64,000 nucleotides of DNA from Diospyros lotus (GCF_014633365.1 NC_068338.1:50293716-50357715); one strand, 5' to 3'; shown: positions 1-12,551, counted from the stretch's first letter. Translations and numbers: made by a program. Notes: a model not told the origin generated them from the letters alone.

Positions 1-1
1 C

Positions 2-2957
2 TTCGACGGTGCGATTCCGGCAAGCTACGGCAATTTTCCGAGGTTGACGTTCTTATATCTGGCAGGAAATTCTCTAACCGGCTCAATTCCAGCAGAGTTG
101 GGGTCCTTGGTCGAGCTCGAGCACCTAGAGCTCGGATATAACGGGTTCGACGGCGGGGTTCCCCCAGAGTTTGGAAAGTTGTCAAGTTTAAAGTACTTGG
201 ACATCTCTAGAGCTAATCTTTCCGGTGAACTCCCCCTTGAAATCGGGAAACTGTCCATGCTCGAAACGCTATTGCTGTTCAAGAACAGATTATCGGGGTC
301 GATTCCGCCGAGTTTAGGTGAACTGAAGGCGCTGAAAGCTATTGATTTATCAGACAACCAATTTTCAGGGCCAATTCCAGGAGAGTTTTCTTCTTTGACA
401 GAGCTGAAGAATTTGAGCTTAATGAGCAACCAACTCAGCGGTGAAATACCAGAGGGCATTGGCGAGCTTCCGAACCTCGAAAACCTGGCTCTCTGGAGCA
501 ATTCCCTCAGCGGAAATTTACCTCAGATGCTAGGATCCTTCCAAATGTTGCAGAAGCTCGATGTGTCCTCGAATTCACTCACGGGTCCAATACCTCCCAA
601 TCTCTGCCACGGAAAGAAGTTGGAGAAACTCATACTCTTCGGCAACAATTTCGCAGGCGCTCTTCCTCCATCGCTTGCAAATTGCACTAGCATGGTAAGG
701 TTCAGAATACAAGGCAACAATCTCAACGGCTCCATACCAATTGGATTTGGTTCTTTGCCGAACTTGTCCTTCATAGATGTGAGCAAGAACAGTTTCACAG
801 GTCCAATTCCAAGAGATTTTGGCAATGCAGTGAAGTTAGAGTACTTGAACATATCAGAGAACTCGTTCGACTCAGAGTTGCCGGACAACATATGGAGTGC
901 ACCGAATTTGCAGATATTTTCCGCCACCGCATCCAAACTTATTGGTAAAATTCCAGAATTCATCGGCTGTCGAAACTTGTACAAGATCGAATTAGACGCT
1001 AACAATCTGAGCGGCAGCATTCCTTGGGATATTGATCACTGTGATAAGTTGATCAACCTGAATATGCGTCGCAATTCGCTTTCTGGCATCATTCCATGGG
1101 AGATATCGACGCTTCCGTCAATTACCGAAGTTGATTTATCACGCAACCTCTTGACAGGGACAATACCTTCCAATTTCGGCAACTGCAGCACACTGGAGAC
1201 CTTTAACGTCTCGTTCAATCACCTCACCGGATCAATACCGTCATCGGGAACGATTTTCCCCAACCTCCACCCTTCCTCTTTCACCGGCAACGAAGGACTA
1301 TGCGGCCGGATCCTTCGGAAACCGTGCCCCTCGGACGGCCTCGCCGCCGGCGCGATGGAGGTGCGGCAGCAGCCGAAGAAGACCGCAGGCGCGATCGTGT
1401 GGATCATGGCGGCGGCCTTCGGGATCGGCCTGTTCGTTCTCATCGCCGGCAGCCGGTGCTTCCATGCTAGCTACAGCCGTCGATTCGCCGCCGACCGCGA
1501 GATCGGGCCGTGGAAGTTGACCGCCTTCCAGCGGTTGAACTTCACGGCGGAAGACGTGCTGGAGTGCCTGTCGATGACCGATAAGATAATCGGAATGGGA
1601 TCCACGGGCACCGTCTACAAGGCGGAGATGCCAGGTGGCGAGATAATCGCGGTGAAGAAGCTCTGGGGCAAGCACAAGGAGACGGCGAGGCGGCGGCGAG
1701 GCGTTCTGGCCGAGGTGGACGTGCTGGGGAACGTGAGGCACCGGAACATAGTGAGATTGTTAGGGTGCTGCAGCAACAGCGAGTGCACGATGCTGCTGTA
1801 CGAGTACATGCCGAACGGGAGCTTAGACGACCTGTTGCATGGCAAGAACAAGGGCGAGAACCTGGTGGCCGACTGGCTCACTCGCTACAAGATCGCGTTG
1901 GGCGTGGCGCAGGGGATTTGCTATCTGCACCACGACTGTGACCCGGTGATCGTGCACCGCGACCTGAAGCCCAGCAACATACTGTTAGACGGCGAGATGG
2001 AGGCCAGGGTGGCGGATTTCGGTGTCGCCAAGCTCATCCAGAGCCACGAGTCCATGTCGGTCATCGCCGGCTCCTACGGCTACATTGCGCCGGGTACGTA
2101 AATGACGACTCTGCTGTTTGTCTTTCTTGGTCTGCGCATGTTAGTACTGTTGGTTTTGTTGGGCTAGTGTGCGCTAGGATGGGAGGGTACTGGTCGCCGC
2201 AGCGGGACTCGGGTTCACCGCTTACTATTTCCGGGGCTTTGCGCGTGAAGGGGAATTTTCCTTTTTTGCTTACTCTTTTTATTCTTTGGTGGGGCACCGA
2301 CCCAGATTCTGTCAAGTACAAATTGAACAAAATCGGACGGTGCTGAATGCGCCTCTTTCTACTTGCTTGATGACTTTGCCCCCAAAGTCAAACATTTTGG
2401 GCGGTGACTGGTGAGGCCCAAGATAGTGGCTTCAACTTTGATGTCCATCCATTTATAATTTTAGGTGACATTATCATCTCTGTATAAACCTGAAATAATC
2501 TAGTGACGAGTGACTTACAAAAGGGGCTTGATTTTTTGCAGAATATGCATACACATTACAAGTGGACGAGAAGAGCGACATCTACAGCTTCGGTGTGGTG
2601 TTAATGGAGATTTTGACGGGGAAGAGGTCGGTGGACGCGGAATTTGGGGACGGAAACAGCATCGTGGATTGGGTGAGGTCGAAGATCAAGAGCAAGACCG
2701 GGCTGGCCGAGGTGCTGGACAAGAACGCCGGCGCGTCGTGCGCCTCCGTCCGGGAAGAGATGATGCTGCTCCTCAGGGTGGCGCTGCTCTGCACTAGCCG
2801 GAACCCCGCCGACCGCCCCTCCATGAGAGACGTGGTGTCTATGCTGCAAGAGGCCAGGCCCAAGCGGAAGTTGCCCGGCAACAGCGGCGGCGGAGGCGGC
2901 GGCGACAGTCCTAAAAAAGCATCGGATAGTCCTAAAAAGGCAGCTGCCGAATGTTAA
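2..2957 (+). CDS. PXY: PXY/TDR-type LRR receptor-like kinase, 5'-partial
   Basis: Leucine-rich-repeat receptor kinase of the PXY/TDR (CLE41/44-TDIF peptide receptor) type, which in Arabidopsis controls cambial division and xylem differentiation at the plasma membrane. The reading frame is open from base 2, so the signal peptide and first repeats lie outside; 835 residues are present against about 1040 in Arabidopsis PXY. Exon 1 ends at 2093, the intron is 2094-2541 (GT...TTGCAG), and exon 2 is 2542-2957. About 20 LRRs (LxxNxLSGxIPxxLG) fill roughly 2-1290. A transmembrane segment (IVWIMAAAFGIGLFVLIAG) lies near 1390-1450. The kinase domain starts near 1575 with a glycine loop (GMGSTGTVYKAE), catalytic Lys in VKKLWG, HRDLKPSN, DFG and APE (E split by the intron). 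All key residues are intact, so an active kinase is expected. The kinase segments match PXY closely (MLLYEYMPNGSLDDLLHG, GKRSV, NSIVDWVRSK). The tail is unusual: a Gly run, then two DSPKK-type repeats. Confidence 0.95.
2094..2541 (+). other. intron of the PXY-like gene
   Basis: The 448-bp intron interrupts the Glu codon of the kinase APE motif after its first base. The donor is GGTACGTA and the acceptor follows a T-rich tract ending TTTTTTGCAG. Joining 2093 to 2542 restores the sequence APEYAYTLQVDEKSD, as in related kinases. Confidence 0.92.
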
Positions 2958-4057
2958 TAGAATTGGTTGTTTGGCTTGTTTTTACATTTTCCATTTTTCC
3001 CTCTTTTTTTTTTTTCAGAATTTGGGGATTGGTATAGGAGGAAGTGATTTTTTTCTTTTTTTTTCTTTTTTGGATTTTCTCATTGTACTTTGAATCTGGA
3101 ATAGAATTTTCAAGTGTTCTGATTCCTCTAGCAGTGAGTGATGTTTGATATATATATATATATATGATCAGCTCATGCAAATGAACATTGACACCAACGT
3201 CGTCAAGGTTTGTCTCTCAAATTAACAATGGAGACTAACAAAATACATAAAAAAATAAAATATTAGAACTGTTAGCTAGCTAGTTAATTGTGTCCTGTAC
3301 GTATGTATGTATGTATGTATCCTCCTGGGGTCTTGTCTTCCCTTGGATTCCATTAATTGACCTTGGACTTTTGAGGAATCAGCAAAGTAGCAAACAGAAT
3401 GATGTCATTGTCATGATGTTTTCTATATATAAAAGAAAAATAAAAGCCCGCATTATGATTTTATTATCTAACGTCACGTACTGGTTTTACTTTTACTGCG
3501 AGTAAATTTCCACACAAGCGCCACCACATGCATGCATTATGAAACAACAATTAAGCTTCATCATAGCCTCATCGCATGCTGCATGGGGAGCATTCTCTTC
3601 TCGCTCTATATATATATAGTCCCTTGGACTATTATAAAAGATTCTAAAATACTCTTACATTACTATACTACTAAGTATATTCTAGAATGTTTTGCAATAG
3701 GAAATTAATATATTTATATCTTTGGTTCTTGAATAAGAAGTTTTCTAAAGGAACAATATTTGAAAATCATCTTCTTTTTTTTCTTTTAACATTTTGCTGA
3801 ATAAGTTTTTAAACCATATAACTCAATTTAATTAGAATGAAAGAAATTAGCATTTTGTGTCGAAAATTGTCCCAAGAGAGGGCGTGTAACAATAAAATAT
3901 TTAATGTAATTGAGGTGCTACATAGTCACGCTAACTTCATATATATTACTAGTTCATTATGTTTTACCCTGTTTTTGTAAATTTAAAAAATACAAAATAA
4001 AATTTACGTAACAAATCAACAACACATAATTGACTTTCATTAAATTTGATGGGAGGT
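2958..4057. other. convergent intergenic region with microsatellites
   Basis: AT-rich DNA between the convergent PXY-like and QWRF7-like genes; it must hold both 3' UTRs. It contains a T-rich stretch (about 3000-3080), a (TA)n tract at 3149-3165 and a perfect GTAT tetranucleotide repeat at 3301-3320. No further gene is visible. Confidence 0.8.
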
Positions 4058-6450
4058 TCAATTGTTAATACAATACGCTTCCATCAAATTTGCTGCGTCT
4101 CCATGCATGGCTATTTGAGAGAGATGTACTCTAAAACTTCTTTCTTTTGCCTGTCAAGATATTATGAATTCAAACATACGTGAACATACCCCAAACACAC
4201 TATTACAGGTAACTCTGAAATCATTACTAAACTAAATATAATTTCAAAAACCATTTGCTTCTAATTTAGGAAATTGTTTTTTTTTTAATTTTAAAATTAA
4301 AAGACAACATTTTTTTATTAAAAAAAATCTCGAATGATATACGTAGTTTATACATAGTTCAAAATTTTAATTTTATTATTAAAAAAATAGAGATTAGGGT
4401 TTGAATCCTCACCTCTAAAGAAGCAGTTGTGGAAATCGTCTTTTGAAGATCCTTCATATGTTCTTCTTGTTGCTTCTGCATTACTATCAGCTCTGTAATT
4501 AGAAAGCATATCCTCTCCACCTGATGAGTCCACATTCCATACAAATGTGTATTAATATCTATTTTTTTATATTTTTATCTTTTGGGTGAAATCAAATTTT
4601 TAATACTAACTAAAAAAAATAAAAATTATAGACATGTATGTTCCTACATAAAGATTACCCTAAAAATTTGAGCTCAAACCCATCAATTAATCCGAAATTG
4701 CCCAATAAAAAAAATATTTTGTTGATTTATCTATGATATTAGTTTTATTTTATTTAAAATAATTTTATTTTATCTAATAATGTATAGGAGTTAAATTGTC
4801 TAATATAACTAACAAATCAACCAAATCTAAATAAGCTATTTTGAATATCATATTAATAAACTATATTCTTAACTCTTTTAAAGAGAGAAAGAGAGAGACC
4901 TGAGGCAGGAACTTGGTGGTGACGCCTTCTATGTCTTCCATCACTTCCATTGCCACATTCATCATGTTATTCACAGACGACACATTTGCCTATTCCAATA
5001 ACCAAGTTGTTTCAATTTTATACAAATTAAGATTAAGGAACCTAAATGCTAAAGATACAAAGGGATACAAGTTTGTAAAAGCTTCTTTGCTAGGTGTGGA
5101 GTGGTGGCTTGGAGAAAACACTCTATTTTATAAGTTACATATCTTAAATTATTTTTAATATAATTTGAAATTCTTTAAATTATAAATTTTATCGACCAAA
5201 TGAAAAGAATGATGCATAATAAGCTCTTAGGGAGCTTGTAAGTTTTATTTGACGGTTAAAAATATCGATCCAAATATATTTTAAAAATATTAAATTAAAT
5301 TGACTTATTAATTTACGAGAACAAACAAATAAAATATTTAAAATTTATCCTACGAAAATACTAAATATGGTTTAGATTTTCGATAGTGTTAGTAGTGATT
5401 TTGACATTGATTCTCACATCGCTTTTAATAATCACAAGTACTTATTAAAAAATAATAGGTGAAGACAAATTATAAATTTTCAAAATTAAATAAGATACTA
5501 AAAATATCTTTAATAAATTTCGGATATTCACTGACTACCTCCGCTCCGTGGACGAGTGGGAGTCTGACTGCGATTGCCGACAATTTTCTCGTCACCCTGC
5601 CGACGGCTTCCGAGAACTTGCTCTCCATCCTTCCCCATTCTTTCAGCAAACCAATCTGTGGATTCACTACACGATGAAGCTTTATCTCGTTCCTCAGTTT
5701 CTGTACCTTGGCTCGCCTTTCCACGATACTACTTCTCAGCTGAAATGTCCGTATCCAAACATTCAACAGTTTCTCCTGCATTTCGAAACCAGAAAACGAA
5801 ATCGAGGCCCAGTTTTTCATCTTGAAATTAAAGGGTTAATTTGATTGGATCAAATGGCGCGCTTTAATTACCTCTGCAACTATCTTCGTTGAAGTTCTCC
5901 AAGCCTCGGCGCGAGCATTCACAAATCTCCATTGTAACAATCTATTATGCAGTATCCGAAGCCGATGAAACTCTTCCTCTCGCAGCTTCGGCGCCTTCTT
6001 CTGCCTAAAATACCTCAAAACCCCGTCCATAGCGCCACCCCGGCCGCCGGCGAGTTCGGTCTTTTGTTTCCCACAATTTGGAGACTTCGTCGCCGCCGGA
6101 GAAAGCGGCAGAGCTCGCCCCGGTGACAACGCCCACGCAGAAGGGGAACTAGGAGCCGGCCTGTTCCTCTTCGCCGCCGAATCGGCACAGCGGTGACTAC
6201 GCTGAAGGAGTTTCGCAAAACCATAATCACCAATTCTCCCGTCTTGATCGTTCTTTGCAGGGCTCAAGTTCCCTTCGTTAATCTTGCTGGTTTTTGACCT
6301 CGTCGTGGAGTTCGAGCGGCGGACTGATGGCTTGGCGGGGGTGTGGGTTTCCAGCGCTGACATCGCCGGACTTCCACTTCTGCTCCGTAGCAGGCGGGGA
6401 GAGGGCGGCGCCGCGGCCACCTGATGCCGGCGTGAATGGATGCTCTGCAT
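4058..6450 (-). CDS. QWRF7: QWRF motif-containing protein 7-like (DUF566/QWRF family)
   Basis: Plant-specific QWRF/DUF566 protein, a family that includes the microtubule-associated EDE1. Reading on the minus strand, exons are 6450-5872, 5775-5539, 4989-4900, 4520-4413 and 4150-4058; each junction is phase 0 with GT-AG ends, giving 368 residues, close to the short QWRF7 members. Residues 1-130 are basic, Ser/Pro-rich and disordered, as expected for microtubule binding. The signature LLQWRFVNARAEA is at 5940-5902. Exon 2 carries the helical EKLLNVWIRTFQLR segment and AIAVRLPLVHGAE. Exon 4 (VERICFLITELIVMQKQQEE) is amphipathic helix. Exon 5 encodes the family C-terminal box AKERSFRVHLSQIA and then a stop; it is only 30 codons and easily missed. 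The start is the Met at 6450. The exon 2 acceptor at 5776-5777 is preferred to one just upstream near 5820 because it puts EKLLNVW directly after KIVAE. Confidence 0.88.
4151..4412 (-). other. last intron of the QWRF7-like gene
   Basis: Minus-strand intron with donor GAG|GTGAGG (4412) and acceptor TTGACAG (4151). Reading through it instead adds a 17-residue hydrophobic tail unlike the family and then a stop, so splicing to the exon at 4150-4058 is the better model. Confidence 0.8.
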
Positions 6451-6965
6451 TTTCTTCCTTCGATTTGTGCTATCAACTCAAGTTCTTTAATTAATGGCGC
6501 TAATTAAGCTAGTGAGGTTGATATATACACACACATATATAAATATATGGATGGATGTGTTTTCCTACCTAACGAAGAGAGTTGACGCCACGTTATGAAC
6601 CAAACAACCAAACACGTCATAAGACCCCCTCTTCTCTCATGCATCAGACTACGTGCTTTGGTTTAATTTGGGATTGAATTCACGTATTGCAGACAAGTTT
6701 TGACTTTTGACTTCCCCATCTTTTGTTTATCCTTTGCCTTTGGGACCCCGGATAAGGCCTTTATCATTCTATTCACAATTTATTAATTATTATTAGGGTA
6801 ACTCCTATAAATACATCAAATTCAACAAAACTAACTTTAATTTGGTGTTCAAGAGCTCTCTAATAAATATATCATTTTGGTGTTGGGCATAACTCCTAAT
6901 CACCAAATTTGATGTTGAGTGAATAGCATAACACCAAATGCCACATTTAGTGTTACACTATTCAC

Positions 6966-7575
6966 GGGTTAATTACATCAATAATAACTCAACTTTACGT
7001 TCTATTACTATTTGATCACTGAACTTTGAAATGTTAACTGTTAATCATTAATATTTCAAAATGGTTACTGCTTAATCACTGAACTTTGAAATGTTACCTA
7101 TTAGTCACTGATATTTCAAAACTAGTTACTACTTAGTTACTGAACTTTAAAATGTTACCTATTAGTCACTGATATTTCAAAACTGTTATACTGAACTTTA
7201 AAATATTAGTTGTTAGTCACTAATATTTTAAAACTGTTCCTCATTGATCACTCGTGAACCTAAAGTTCAGTGACTATCGAGTGACAGGCGAAAAACGATT
7301 TTGAAATATCAATGACTAGCATGTAATATTTTAAAGTTCAATGACTAAACAGTAACATTTTTGAAATATCAGTAACTAATAAGTAACATTTTAAAGTTCA
7401 GTGACTAAGTAGTAACAATTTTGAAATATCAGTGACTAATAGGTAATATTTCAAAATTCAGTGACTAAGTAGTAATCATTTTAAAATATCAGTGACTAAC
7501 AGGTAACATTTCAAAGTTCAGTGACCAACTAGTAATAGAATGTAAAGTAGAGTTATTATTTGTGTAATTAACCCC
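6966..7575. mobile_element. foldback Mutator-type MITE with 9-bp TSD
   Basis: A 610-bp near-perfect palindrome. The left end GGGTTAATTACATCAATAAT is repeated inverted at the right end (TTATTTGTGTAATTAACCCC). The 9-bp sequence ACTATTCAC flanks it on both sides (6957-6965 and 7576-7584), which is the target-duplication length of Mutator-like elements. Each arm of about 290 bp is a tandem array of about 50-bp units built on TCACTGAACTTTGAAATGTT and TAGTCACTGATATTTCAAAA. No coding sequence, so it is non-autonomous. Confidence 0.9.
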
Positions 7576-7868
7576 ACTATTCACCAACACCAAAATTCCT
7601 TTTTTATTTTATTTTCAATTTTGCCCGTTTTTGTATAACTTCAAAATATATAACTTATTCTGTTTACATCATTTATAACTTCTATTATATTTATATATTT
7701 TGATTAATAATTAAAAATATAAATTAAATTATTATAAAAAATGTATATCGATAGAAATATTTATTAAGATCTATAAAATGAGTATGATATTGAATATATT
7801 TTAAAATATTGAATATATTTCATAAATATTATGTTAATATAAAATGAACTAAGTTTGTTTACGTATAT

Positions 7869-8518
7869 TGTCTACGTTCAATATTAGCTGACCGTGATTC
7901 ATAGGCTCGCAATGAGTAAATAAGCCCAAGATGCAAGACTGAAGAAACGGAATAAAAGGTACACAGAAGATTTTTACTGTGGTTCGGTCATAACGATAGC
8001 CTACTCCACAACTGTTCTCTGGGTATTCTGGCAAAGTAACATTATGGTATTATCAGTGTTCTCCCTTTTACAATGGTATTTTCGACCCCTATTTATAGTA
8101 AGGGGTGTTTATAATTGTATTAAAATACAAAAATGGAAGAATGACAACATGAAAACAAGATGTCTTTATCAATTCCATAAAATCGGGAGCGGGGTTTCGT
8201 ATTACCAAGGATTCGGTTTACATCATATAAAGTAGGTGGGTCCCTACCTCTGGTTATTCAGCAGTAGTGTTGTTATGTGAGCTGAATAGTTGAACTGGCG
8301 AGCTGAATGATTAGGTCAGCGAGTTAACAGCATTGTTGGTCGTTCGTTGGGTATATCGCTAAGAGATCACTAGAAGCCTTACTGGTAGCTTACTGGAAGC
8401 TTGCTTAATTCCGCGATCTGAACCCAGATTTCAACGATGTATGAGCTTGCCTGATGAGCTCGGCTGGGTTTTAGGCAATTGGGGCTATTAGACTGAATTT
8501 AACCCATAAGATATAACA
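7869..8518 (-). mobile_element. probable solo LTR, 650 bp
   Basis: Starts TGTCTACG and ends TATAACA, flanked by TATAT on both sides (7864-7868 and 8519-8523). On the minus strand it carries a TATAAATAGGGG-type promoter box near 8100, as expected of an LTR in that orientation. It also contains a GTGGTTCGGTC segment near 7978 that resembles one in the solo LTR near 63030. The AT-only target duplication is weak evidence by itself. Confidence 0.65.
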
Positions 8519-8739
8519 TATATAAAAGTTTTTTATGCTAAGTTAAATAAATAAATTAATATTTATTACATATTTATATATAAAATATTCTTTAAAAATT
8601 GTATATTTACACTAATTTGGTGTTACACGTTGGAGACAACACCAAATTGGTGTTGAAAAAATTGGTGCAGAATACTGTTGGACACCAATTTGGTGCTAGC
8701 TTTTGTGTCCAACGTTAGAGTTGCTCCTAGTATTAGTAT

Positions 8740-9188
8740 TTACACAAATAAAATTAAAAAAATGTTAATATTTTGAAACTATTCGTAAAAAAAAAACCAA
8801 GTAAGCCAATAAAAAGGCGTTTGGTATGAGAGAAGTTTTTATATTTTTTAAATTTATAATTTATGAAAATGTTCTTTGATATTTTTTATTCGCAGGATTT
8901 ATATAATTCTATGTTTGATTAAATTTAAATATTTTTCAAAAATATTAAAAATTATTTTATGAAAATTTTACATTCTTATGTTTGGTTTAAATACAATATT
9001 CCTGAAAATTCATTTTTTTTTTCAAAATTACTTTATTTAATTTTTTATTTAAAAATGATAAATTCCTTATAGTATATAAAATATTGAGACCCATAGTTTT
9101 TTAGAAAGTCAAAAAAGTCATTTTTTTACACATTGTATATATACGTGTGTGTATATATATATGTTTATATAATATTATATATATAATA
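8740..9188. other. AT-rich intergenic DNA
   Basis: Very AT-rich sequence with poly-T/A runs and a TATATA-rich tract near 9140-9190. No gene or defined repeat recognised. Confidence 0.6.
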
Positions 9189-9977
9189 TATTACGGGTAT
9201 TTCTCGGATCCCTTCTATGGGCTAAACTCAACCCAATAGCCCAGCTCAATCTCTTGAAGTCCAATGGGCTCAAGGCCGAGCTCGCCAAAACACGGTCACA
9301 CTTCGTTGAGGCTCGAGTTTAGACCGCGAGAACCAAACGAGCTTCCAACGATGTTCCAGCTCGCTGACCTAACCAAGTGAGCTCTCACAGATGCTTTCAG
9401 ATCGCATAAACAAGAAAGCCACGAAATAACCATAGAACAGTCGTAGACTAGGCGCTATTCTGACTGGGCCGTCTAAGCCCAATTTTGCTCCACCATTTTG
9501 GCCCATGCTAGTCCCATAATGGCCTTATATCAAGCCTGCAAACAACATTATTGCAACCTCTTTTGGGTATCCGCGCCCCCCGCCTTATATCTCATCCTTG
9601 TTAATAGTGATTCCATCCACATTAGTGAGGGTCCCGTCGGCACTTTGGCGCCACCTGGATACCTTCACAGGCACTGGATATTTAATCCCATCACTTACAG
9701 ATGCACGAGGCAAGCGTGTGGAGAAACATCTCTCCTCCTAGATCAGTAAACTATTTCTAGAGCCAATGTATATATTTTCTTGTGAACCTACTGATACACA
9801 AGTTTTTCCTTATTCCCTTACTTACTTGGATGTTGGAGTACTTGCAAGGGCCAGCCACCTGGAGGAACGCATACCAAATCACATAACATTCCTTGGTGTA
9901 CCTTATCTCTTCCCTCTCGTGTTCATTTCGTCAGTGCAGATCAACGAAGCACAGTCAACCAATTCTCAACATCGACA
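9189..9977. mobile_element. possible degenerate LTR or LTR-derived element, 789 bp
   Basis: A GC-richer island in AT-rich DNA. It runs from TATTACGGG to ATCGACA and is flanked by TAATA at 9184-9188 and 9978-9982. The terminal bases fit an LTR with one base changed at the left end. It holds no convincing coding sequence. The flanking repeat is AT-only, so the call is tentative. Confidence 0.45.
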
Positions 9978-12309
9978 TAATATATATTTGTAAGAAGAAA
10001 ATTATAGCAAAGATAATCGTGAAATAACTATAGGGTTCTAAGAGGGTAAGAGGTGTTTTAGATTTTTTATTTATTAAAAACTTTCTAGTCCATGAGAATC
10101 CAACATTTCCAACCCCCATGAACATTTTTTGTGAACAAATTAATTATAAATAAATTATGGAATATTAAGTTGCGTTTTCTTTGAGTTTTAATTTTTAATT
10201 TTAAGTTTTGAATTCATTTTTAGTTTTATGTTTTGATAGTCTATTTTTCTATTTATCATTATGAAAAAACCATTTCTTAAAATAGAAAATTAAAAAACTC
10301 GTTTATTTTTAAATTAAAAAAAACTATTTTAAGATATTTTATTTAATAAATTTAATTATTTAATAAATTAGAATAGTTTAATACTAATATATTATTAAGT
10401 AATATACATATTTGAAGTTGGTAAATCTTACAATATTTTTTTCCTGTTATAAAAATAAAATACAAACAAAAAATAAATTAATTTTGGCAACAAAATAAAT
10501 ATAAAAATAAAAATTGAAAATAAACTGAATGAGAATGAAAAAATTTGAAAGATAAACAATAAATAAAAACTCGACAATAACTTATTTCATAACAAAAAGT
10601 ATAAGAAAAATTGGCATGATATTCAAAAAACTAACCACTAAAGTTATCTCCAACCCATCTCACTCCCTATTATATCATAAACAATGTACTCTATATTTTT
10701 AACTTATCTCGAAAATTATACGTGCTTCGACCATATTCCCTATTATCCTCTCTATTTCACTAACTATTTTATTTATTTATTTTAATAAATTTTAATTATA
10801 TTTAGTTTATCTTATCTATAATTTTCACACATACACAAAATTAATAATCAAATACACAAATTAATAACTAAATACACAAAATAATTAGATACACGCATAA
10901 ACAAAAAAATTAAATATGCACACACACAAAATCAATAATTAAATACACACTATCAATCCTTCAATACATTGATAAATAAAAAATATCAAAATCCCAAAAA
11001 TTCACCTCTATAAATTTGCTATGTAAAGAGTCCAATCCAAAATTGAAATGAAACCACGAAACAATCATTGGTCATGAAGAAACCCACACCATTGCTGTTG
11101 TTGTTTGTCCTAGCCACCATCATCGCCGTTGCTTGTCGCCACCGTTGTTGCTGGTCCTTATTGCAATTGCTTCTGCTATTGCTCATCCTTATCGTATTTG
11201 TCTCTGTTGTTTATTGCCACAGAAGCTTGCGCGTGCAAGAGGTAGAATAATAATAATAATAATAATAAAAGATAAGTTGTCATTGAAGCTTGAGTGTTTT
11301 TCACGTTTTGGTTATTTTTGTTTTTTTTTAATAATTTTTCTTATTTTTAAAAATCTATTTTAAAAAATAACAAAGTAAACAGGTTTTGCGTGTTTTAAAA
11401 AATTAAAAATAAAAAATGAACTAAAAACAACAAAGAGAATACAGTCTCATTTTTTCAGTATTATTTTTTTAAAAAATTGTATCAAGTATGAGAATATAGA
11501 TTTTCAACTTAACATTTTCATAAATTTGAAAACTTATCCTATACAAAACGCCCCATAAGTGATATATATATATAATAAATTTTTATTTCATTTTGTATGG
11601 TGTTATGTTGTTTTTAGCTACCTTATGATTAATTTTAGGGTCAATGTGAAGAAAAATACTCTTTTTTTTTCTTTATTTTCAAGGATATATTCAACTTCTA
11701 AATTTATTATTTAGGGTATATAGTATTTAATTTTCATTCTAATTATAAAATTAACGTTACATTATAATGTAAGAGTGATAATGTGACCTTTTGAAAAGCA
11801 AGATAGAAATGGAAAGAAGATATAAGTTACTATTATTGTCACACCATCATTATTATCAAAGGGAGTTTAATTGACGAAGTTCAATGATAAATGATGAATT
11901 ATCTAATTTTTTTATAATAGGTGGGATACTCTTGCACTTTCGTAAAAGGTCATGAATTTACTTAGCTAAATTGCATCTAAATCTCTCTAATTTAGCAGGT
12001 TATATATAAAGAGATTTTTTTGATTTAAAAATATTTATTATTTACTTTTTTGTATATTTTATTTATTAATATTTTAAATATATATGGTTTAAAAGTATCA
12101 TTAAAAATAAAAAAATACTATAAATATTATTTGATCTACATAATGTATATAAAATGATAAAAATATCCTTCATTATCTAAAGCAATAAGATGAGGTGACG
12201 TGAGACGATGAGACGTAAGAATATTTTTATTATTTTACATGTATTATATAGCTTTAACATATATGAGTTACAAAGTGTTCACTGCAGTCTACCTAGTTTA
12301 ATGTAGCGT
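9978..12309. other. AT-rich intergenic DNA upstream of SMC6
   Basis: No gene is supported. Inverted AT-rich blocks near 10170-10340 and 11330-11450 (GCGTTTTCTTTGAG and its rough complement CAAAGAGAATAC) suggest a decayed foldback element. A short leucine-rich open frame near 11068 is low complexity and is not called. Confidence 0.5.
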
Positions 12310-12551
12310 GTAGTAGCGGATCCCTGCCTCATAAAAGGTCAGGAAGTCGTGCTCGACCCAGCACAGAGCTTTTCACTTTCCCGCCATAGTTCTCGTCAGA
12401 GGTTTAACACTCGGATTAGCCGAGCGCAGAGAGAGAGAGAGAGCGAGGCGTCGTTGGATATCGTTTTCTCTCGTCTTGTGCACTAATCTATCTCGCGAGT
12501 AGTTTTAGTTGCTGATCAACCTCTCCATTCCCCGTGAAAAAACCCTAGGAA
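12310..12551 (+). promoter_or_regulatory. SMC6 proximal promoter and 5' leader
   Basis: GC content rises abruptly here after AT-rich DNA. A TATA-like CATAAAAGG lies near 12329. A pure (GA)n tract at about 12429-12443, followed by pyrimidine-rich sequence, fits a 5' UTR with a GAGA-type element. The leader ends AACCCTAGGAA directly before the SMC6 ATG. The transcription start itself cannot be read from sequence. Confidence 0.6.

Larger units (their letters stand above)
6795..8735. repeat. probable MITE-like repeat region hosting nested insertions
   Basis: Both flanks contain many copies of an inverted ACCAAATT/GGTGTT motif (6825-6955 and 8615-8700). They look like halves of one AT-rich inverted-repeat element, with AACTCC-type ends near 6798 and 8725. 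The MULE-type MITE and a solo LTR sit between them. The ends are degenerate and no clean target duplication was found, so the limits are approximate. Confidence 0.4.

Noticed and set aside
4348..4533. QWRF7 ending by read-through of the exon 4 donor
   Set aside because: The extra residues are hydrophobic and unlike the family, while the exon at 4150-4058 restores the conserved C-terminal box in phase.
5776..5820. Upstream acceptor giving QWRF7 exon 2 starting MKNWASISF
   Set aside because: In phase and not impossible, but adds 15 residues between IVAE and EKLLNVW that the family lacks.
6966..7575. CRISPR-like repeat array
   Set aside because: Units are adjacent and degenerate without unique spacers, and the array is palindromic with 9-bp TSD; this is a MITE in a plant nuclear genome.
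11068..11363. Leucine-rich short ORFs near 11068 and 11133 as a secreted peptide
   Set aside because: Low-complexity CTG/TTG repeats in overlapping frames, followed by (AAT)n; no conserved feature.
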